Below are positions 5,002-8,324 of a DNA stretch of 8,324 nucleotides, in pieces. Source of the stretch: Ktedonobacterales bacterium (GTDB lineage: Bacteria > Chloroflexota > Ktedonobacteria > Ktedonobacterales > JACDGC01); the NCBI GenBank assembly GCA_013815535.1, contig JACDGC010000132.1:1-8324 (forward strand), written 5' to 3'. The notes under the pieces were generated by a model. It had not been told where the DNA came from, did not search any database, and saw only the letters and a program-made list of their open reading frames with translations. The stretch's first letter is position 1, and each line of letters opens with the position of its first letter. Position numbers and translations under genes: made by a program.

Positions 5002-5032
5002 GTGGGGCTACCTCACGAGAAAGCAGCCCCAC
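5002..5032. terminator. Candidate bidirectional terminator hairpin between the immunity-like gene and ispF
   Basis: GTGGGGCT (5002-5009) pairs perfectly with AGCCCCAC (5025-5032) around a 15-nt loop, in the 155-bp gap between converging genes. No T-run follows on either strand, so the assignment rests on position and stem strength. Nothing else was seen in this gap. Confidence 0.4.
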
Positions 5033-5069
5033 AGCGCCGATGCAGGCGATCGGTCGCTCTGCGAGATGG

Positions 5070-5549
5070 CTAGGGCAACTTGCGGTCGATCAAGGCCACC
5101 GCCATCGCGGCGATGCCTTCGCCGCGCCCGGTGAAGCCCAGGCGGTCGGTCGTGGTCGCTTTGATGCTGATTTCGTGCAAGGGCACCCCCAACGCTTCCG
5201 CGAGGGTTTCCTTCATGGTCGGGATGTAGGCCGACATCTTGGGGCGTTCAGCCACAATGGTGACATCCACATTGCCAACACGCCAGCCATGCTCGCTGAG
5301 CAGATCGCGGGTATAGCCCAAAAACGTGGCACTGGGCGCATCGGCCCAACGCGGATCGTGGCTGGGAAAGTGCTGGCCGATGTCACCCAACGCCGCCGCG
5401 CCCAGCAGCGCATCCACCACGGCATGAATGACGGCGTCGGCGTCGCTGTGGCCCGCCAACCCTTGCGCATAAGGAATGTGCACACCGCCGAGCACCAATG
5501 GCCGCCCAGCGGTGAAGGCGTGCACATCATAGCCAATGCCGATGCGCAT
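5070..5549 (-). CDS. ispF: 2-C-methyl-D-erythritol 2,4-cyclodiphosphate synthase (MEcPP synthase)
   Basis: 159 residues, the normal length. IspF converts CDP-ME-2-phosphate to MEcPP and CMP in the MEP pathway to isoprenoid precursors, as a cytosolic homotrimer. The zinc ligands are present: Asp8 and His10 in GYDVHAF, and His42 in VIHAVVDALLGAAALGDIG; the conserved His34-Ser35-Asp36 is also there. The signature KATTTDRLGFTGRGEGIA occupies the C-terminal part. The ATG at 5549 overlaps the TAA of rocA in TAATG, with GGAG 11 nt upstream inside rocA, so translation is very probably coupled and the two genes form an operon. No ispD, the most frequent neighbour, is seen here. Presence of the gene indicates that the organism uses the MEP rather than the mevalonate route. 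Confidence 0.97.
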   Translation of the reverse strand: MRIGIGYDVHAFTAGRPLVLGGVHIPYAQGLAGHSDADAVIHAVVDALLGAAALGDIGQHFPSHDPRWADAPSATFLGYTRDLLSEHGWRVGNVDVTIVAERPKMSAYIPTMKETLAEALGVPLHEISIKATTTDRLGFTGRGEGIAAMAVALIDRKLP

Positions 5550-7120
5550 TATGACACTTTCTCCGTGACGACTTTCGCCTGGGTGAAGAGGAGCAGATAA
5601 TCGCGCCCGCCCGCCTTCGAGTCCGTGCCAGACATGTTGAAGCCGCCAAAGGGATGCGCGCCAACCATTGCCCCCGTCGATTTGCGATTGAAATAGAGGT
5701 TGCCCACATGAAACTCGCGCGCGGCCCGCTCCATCCGCGTGCGGTCCTTTGTATAAAGCGAACCCGTCAGGCCATACTCGGTGCCGTTGGCGATGGCGAG
5801 CGCATCATCGAAATCTTGGGCTTTGATGACGGCCAGCACGGGGCCAAAGATCTCTTCTTGCGCGATGCGGGCCGTGGGAGCGACACCACTGATGATGGTG
5901 GGGGGGATGTAGTAGCCCTGGCGGTCCACGTCGCCGCCGCCCAGTTCCATCTGGCCCTCGTCGCGGCCAATCTCGATGTATTCGCGGATCTTCTTGAAAG
6001 CATTCGCATCGATGACCGGGCCGATGTTGGTGGTGGGCGCATCAGGGTCGCCAATGGCGAGCACCTTGGCGCGCTCGACAATCTTCGGCAAGATCTGGTC
6101 ATAGACCGCGCTGACGATGATGGCGCGTGAGCCTGCCGAGCATTTTTGCCCCTGATAGCCAAAGGCCGAGGCGACGATGCCCGCCGCCGCCGCATCCAGA
6201 TCCGCCGTCTCATCCACGACCACCGCGTCTTTGCCGCCCATTTCAAGGACGGTGCGCTTGATCCAGATTTGCCCTGGTTGCGGGGTGGCCGCCAACTGAT
6301 TGATATGCAGCCCCACATCGCGCGAGCCAGTGAAGGCGATGAAACGGGTGCGGGCATCCGCCACCAACGCATCACCGATGGTGCCCCCCGGACCCGGCAG
6401 GAAATTGATCACACCCGCAGGCACGCCGACCTCGCCCAACAAATTGACGAAGTTCGCCGCGATGGTCGCCGCCGTGCTGGCAGGCTTGAGGACGACGGTG
6501 TTGCCCGCGACGATGCTGGCGGTCGTCATCCCCCCCATGATCGCCAGGGGGAAGTTCCATGGGGGGATGACCACGCCCACGCCCAGGGGGATATATTTGA
6601 GATCATTTTCCTCGCCGGGCAAGCGCGTCAGTGGTTGCGGTTGGGCCAGGCGGTGCATTTCGCGCGCGTAAAAGTTGAGGAAGTCGATGCCCTCCGCGAC
6701 CTCTACATCGGCCTCCACCCAGGATTTGCCCGTCTCGAATATCAGCCAGGCATTGAACTCCATGCGGCGCTCGGTCAGCTTCTGCGCGGCAGCCAGCAGA
6801 TATTCAGCGCGGCGGTCGGGGCTGACATATTGCCAGGTCTTGAAGGCCGTTTCAGCGGCGGCAATCGCTGCCAGAGCCTGCTCGGTCGTCGCTTTGGGGA
6901 AGATGCCCACGACCTCGTCTGGGCGGGCGGGGTTGATGGAAGTGAAAGTTTGATCGCTCGTGACCGCCGCGCCGCCGATGATGAGCGGATAGGTCCGCCC
7001 CAGTTTGGCCCGCACCGCATCGATGGCGGATTGCTGCTGCTGTTTGATGGACGGATCACTATAATCCAGGAAAGGGGTGTTGACGAACTCGGTCGTTAGG
7101 GAACTCATGATGGTTGCCAT
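5549..7120 (-). CDS. rocA: L-glutamate gamma-semialdehyde dehydrogenase (1-pyrroline-5-carboxylate dehydrogenase, RocA type)
   Basis: An aldehyde dehydrogenase family protein that oxidises glutamate semialdehyde to glutamate with NAD+, the last step of proline and arginine breakdown. With the start at 7120 it has 523 residues, close to single-domain RocA (about 515). Visible features are PPWNF with the oxyanion Asn189, KPAS with Lys212, FTGSRDVG in the Rossmann fold, LEMGGKD with general base Glu293, GYQGQKCSAGS with nucleophile Cys327, EEIFGP, and the C-terminal HPFGGFNMSGTDSKAGG typical of the RocA branch. The frame is open to 7228. GAGGAG (7133-7138) abuts an ATG at 7132 and is 12 nt from the ATG at 7120, so 7120 is preferred but 7108 or 7132 remain possible. 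No fused proline dehydrogenase domain and no putA/prodh gene is in the window. ispF follows with 1-nt overlap. The gene is divergent from msrA. Confidence 0.96.
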   Translation of the reverse strand: MATIMSSLTTEFVNTPFLDYSDPSIKQQQQSAIDAVRAKLGRTYPLIIGGAAVTSDQTFTSINPARPDEVVGIFPKATTEQALAAIAAAETAFKTWQYVSPDRRAEYLLAAAQKLTERRMEFNAWLIFETGKSWVEADVEVAEGIDFLNFYAREMHRLAQPQPLTRLPGEENDLKYIPLGVGVVIPPWNFPLAIMGGMTTASIVAGNTVVLKPASTAATIAANFVNLLGEVGVPAGVINFLPGPGGTIGDALVADARTRFIAFTGSRDVGLHINQLAATPQPGQIWIKRTVLEMGGKDAVVVDETADLDAAAAGIVASAFGYQGQKCSAGSRAIIVSAVYDQILPKIVERAKVLAIGDPDAPTTNIGPVIDANAFKKIREYIEIGRDEGQMELGGGDVDRQGYYIPPTIISGVAPTARIAQEEIFGPVLAVIKAQDFDDALAIANGTEYGLTGSLYTKDRTRMERAAREFHVGNLYFNRKSTGAMVGAHPFGGFNMSGTDSKAGGRDYLLLFTQAKVVTEKVS

Positions 7121-7266
7121 GGGATAGCACATCTCCTCTATCTGCCGCTCGGGCGCGTCGTTGCGCCGCTTCATCAGAGCGAATGGTGGAAACATTTGGT
7201 GAGCGTCACTGATCGTATTGTATATCATCGCGGAACGGTTTGGCGTGGAACCACGGCCCGTTCTTG

Positions 7267-7275
7267 TGGTAAAAT
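7267..7275 (+). promoter_or_regulatory. Candidate extended -10 promoter of msrA
   Basis: TGGTAAAAT fits TGnTATAAT with one mismatch in the hexamer and lies about 44 bp before the msrA start. No good -35 is found. The roughly 200-bp divergent region between rocA and msrA must also hold the rocA promoter; TATACAAT near 7216-7223 on the minus strand is a weak -10 candidate without a partner. Confidence 0.35.
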
Positions 7276-7318
7276 AAAGATACTATGGTGTTCCAGTCAA
7301 TAAGGAGAACTCATTCCC

Positions 7319-7798
7319 ATGGCAATCGAACAGGCAACCTTCGGCGCGGGCTGTTTCTGGGGGGTCGAAGCCGACTTTCGCCAGATTCCCGGCGTGAAAG
7401 CCACCCAGGTCGGCTATGAAGGTGGCCACACCGCCAGCCCCACCTATCAAGATGTGTGCAGCCACACCACCGGGCACGCCGAAGTGGTGCAGGTTGACTA
7501 CGACCCCGAGCGCGTCAGCTATGAGCAATTGCTCAACGTCTTTTGGGAAAACCACGACCCCACACAGTTGAACCGCCAGGGGCCAGACGTCGGCGACCAA
7601 TATCGCACCGTCATCTTCTTTCACACCCCAGCGCAGGAAGCCGCCGCCATCGCCTCGAAGGCCGCCTTGCAGGAGTCCGGCAAGTTTCGCAAACCGATCG
7701 TGACGCAGATCGTGCCCGCCGAAACCTTCTACAAGGCTGAGGACTATCACCAGCAATATCTGGAAAAGCGTGGCCTTTCGACCTGTCGCATCGACTGA
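7319..7798 (+). CDS. msrA: Peptide methionine sulfoxide reductase A
   Basis: 159 residues, a compact single-domain MsrA that reduces the S-epimer of methionine sulfoxide in proteins and free methionine, using thioredoxin. The catalytic motif GCFWG places the nucleophile at Cys12. Further family marks are VGYEGGHTASPTY (31-43), TGHAEVVQVDYDP (51-63) with Glu55, WENHDPTQLNRQGPDVGDQYR (76-96) and the C-terminal FYKAEDYHQQYL. Cys156, four residues from the end, is placed as a resolving cysteine and Cys46 may also take part. AAGGAG (7302-7307) is 11 nt before the ATG, a rather long spacing. No signal peptide is present, so it is cytosolic, and no MsrB domain is fused. The gene is monocistronic in this window and converges with the lyase gene 15 bp later. 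Confidence 0.96.
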   Translation: MAIEQATFGAGCFWGVEADFRQIPGVKATQVGYEGGHTASPTYQDVCSHTTGHAEVVQVDYDPERVSYEQLLNVFWENHDPTQLNRQGPDVGDQYRTVIFFHTPAQEAAAIASKAALQESGKFRKPIVTQIVPAETFYKAEDYHQQYLEKRGLSTCRID

Positions 7799-7812
7799 GG
7801 GGGCCAGCCCCC
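7799..7812. terminator. Short GC hairpin in the 15-bp gap between convergent msrA and the lyase gene
   Basis: GGGGG-CCAG-CCCCC begins directly after the msrA stop codon and ends just before the lyase stop. It fills the whole gap and is symmetrical for both strands. No T-run follows, so termination is only a plausible role. Confidence 0.35.
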
Positions 7813-7813
7813 G

Positions 7814-8324
7814 CTACTTAGCCCCACTCGCTGAACGGCGCTTCGCCTTCGCGGGTGGGGCTTCCCATGTGCCCAGCGCGCGGTCCAACAGGCCAGCGTG
7901 GACGGCAGCCGTCAGCCGCTCGATGTCTGGCTGGGGTGGACGGTCGGCCTCCAGATGCGGAACGACGGAACGCACCGCAGCGTGGGCAAGCTGAGCGCCA
8001 GGGCCAGGCAGCAGCGGCGCACGGAAGTCGATGCCTTGGGCAGCGCACATCAATTCGATGCTGACGACCTGAGTGGTCATGTCGATGGCACGCCGCAGTT
8101 GGTGGCCAGAGGTCACGCCCATGCTGACGAAATCTTCCATACCCGCCGAGGTGGGGATCGATCCGGTGCTGGCGGGGTGCGCCAGAGTGTTGATCTCGTT
8201 GGTGAGCGCCGCCGCGACATATTGGGCAATCATATAGCCTGAGTTGAGTCCCGGATTCGGCGTGAGGAAGGGGGGCGCGCCATTGGCATCCCACGTGTGC
8301 GGCCCCATCAGGTTATAGGTGCGG
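7814..8324 (-). CDS. hutH: Histidine ammonia-lyase / aromatic amino acid lyase family protein, C-terminal 169 residues (truncated by window edge)
   Basis: The 3' part of a gene entering from the right edge; in-frame codons continue upstream of the ATG at 8308 (RTYNL before it), so that Met is internal. MIO-family lyases deaminate histidine, phenylalanine or tyrosine without added cofactor. The family core is visible: PPFLTPNPGLNSGYMIAQYV, then LAHPASTGSIPTSAGMEDFVSMG, then SIELMCAAQGIDFRAP. The acidic residue in MEDFVSM corresponds to the active-site Glu of HutH (QEDHVSM), where PAL/TAL enzymes have Gln, so histidine is the likelier substrate. The Gln and His of that motif are replaced by Met and Phe, and VDSIPTS reads TGSIPTS, so this is a divergent member and another substrate is possible. 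The MIO-forming Ala-Ser-Gly lies outside the window. The basic tail (PPAKAKRRSASGAK) is not a family feature. Confidence 0.85.
   Translation of the reverse strand, partial: RTYNLMGPHTWDANGAPPFLTPNPGLNSGYMIAQYVAAALTNEINTLAHPASTGSIPTSAGMEDFVSMGVTSGHQLRRAIDMTTQVVSIELMCAAQGIDFRAPLLPGPGAQLAHAAVRSVVPHLEADRPPQPDIERLTAAVHAGLLDRALGTWEAPPAKAKRRSASGAK

Noticed and set aside
4915..5069. Possible small gene in the gap between the immunity-like gene and ispF
   Set aside because: No frame of useful length with a start and ribosome binding site; only the inverted repeat at 5002-5032 stands out.
6146..7099. 317-codon plus-strand open frame within rocA
   Set aside because: Antisense to the conserved aldehyde dehydrogenase. 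Composition is Arg/His/Gly-rich with no recognisable family and no ribosome binding site.
7121..7228. N-terminal 36-residue extension of rocA
   Set aside because: Not seen in RocA proteins. The GAGGAG at 7133-7138 lies inside it, and the length without it matches the family.

Overview
The window looks like a GC-rich bacterial chromosome segment. The gene set and protein style suggest Chloroflexota: an archaeal-type AspRS, a T-box leader in a non-Firmicute-looking genome, a winged-helix regulator with a membrane partner, and a RocA-type dehydrogenase. This assignment is inference from gene content, not from a marker gene. No mobile element, CRISPR array, rRNA or tRNA gene was seen.

Left part (1-1027, minus strand): an ECF-type sigma factor gene (185-817) overlaps by 8 bp the start of a second minus-strand gene that runs off the left edge (1-192). 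That second gene has a very strong Shine-Dalgarno sequence inside the sigma 3' end and is a positional candidate for the sigma factor's partner. Upstream of the sigma gene is a possible 53-residue zinc-ribbon ORF (866-1027).

Centre-left (1028-2706, plus strand): an extended -10 promoter is followed by a leader with nearly all the parts of a T-box riboswitch. These are Stem I with an AGAGAG bulge and an 11-nt apical loop, a Stem II/pseudoknot region, Stem III, and a 7-nt TGGCACC bulge flanked by perfect helices. The T-box is followed not by a terminator but by a hairpin that pairs with the Shine-Dalgarno of the next gene, so it is most likely a translational T-box. The gene it controls is an archaeal-type aspartyl-tRNA synthetase (1335-2642). 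Two anticodon-loop positions suggest the non-discriminating type that charges both tRNA-Asp and tRNA-Asn. A 19-bp perfect inverted repeat follows the gene.

Centre (2749-4266, minus strand): a 202-residue membrane protein and a winged-helix regulator lie 5 bp apart. They sit behind a near-consensus sigma-70 promoter with a perfect 7-3-7 palindrome just past the -10, a likely autoregulatory operator. A 117-residue, three-helix membrane protein follows 91 bp further on.

Centre-right (4384-4914, plus strand): a stand-alone helical, Ala-rich protein of the 'putative immunity protein' (Imm5-like) family, with a leader that can fold in two competing ways next to its ribosome binding site.

Right part: rocA (L-glutamate gamma-semialdehyde dehydrogenase) and ispF (MEcPP synthase of the MEP isoprenoid pathway) form a translationally coupled minus-strand pair sharing the sequence TAATG. 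Divergent from rocA is msrA (methionine sulfoxide reductase A). It converges on the 3' part of a histidine ammonia-lyase-family gene that enters from the right edge. HutH-type lyase and RocA both feed nitrogenous carbon toward glutamate, but the two genes are not in one operon here.
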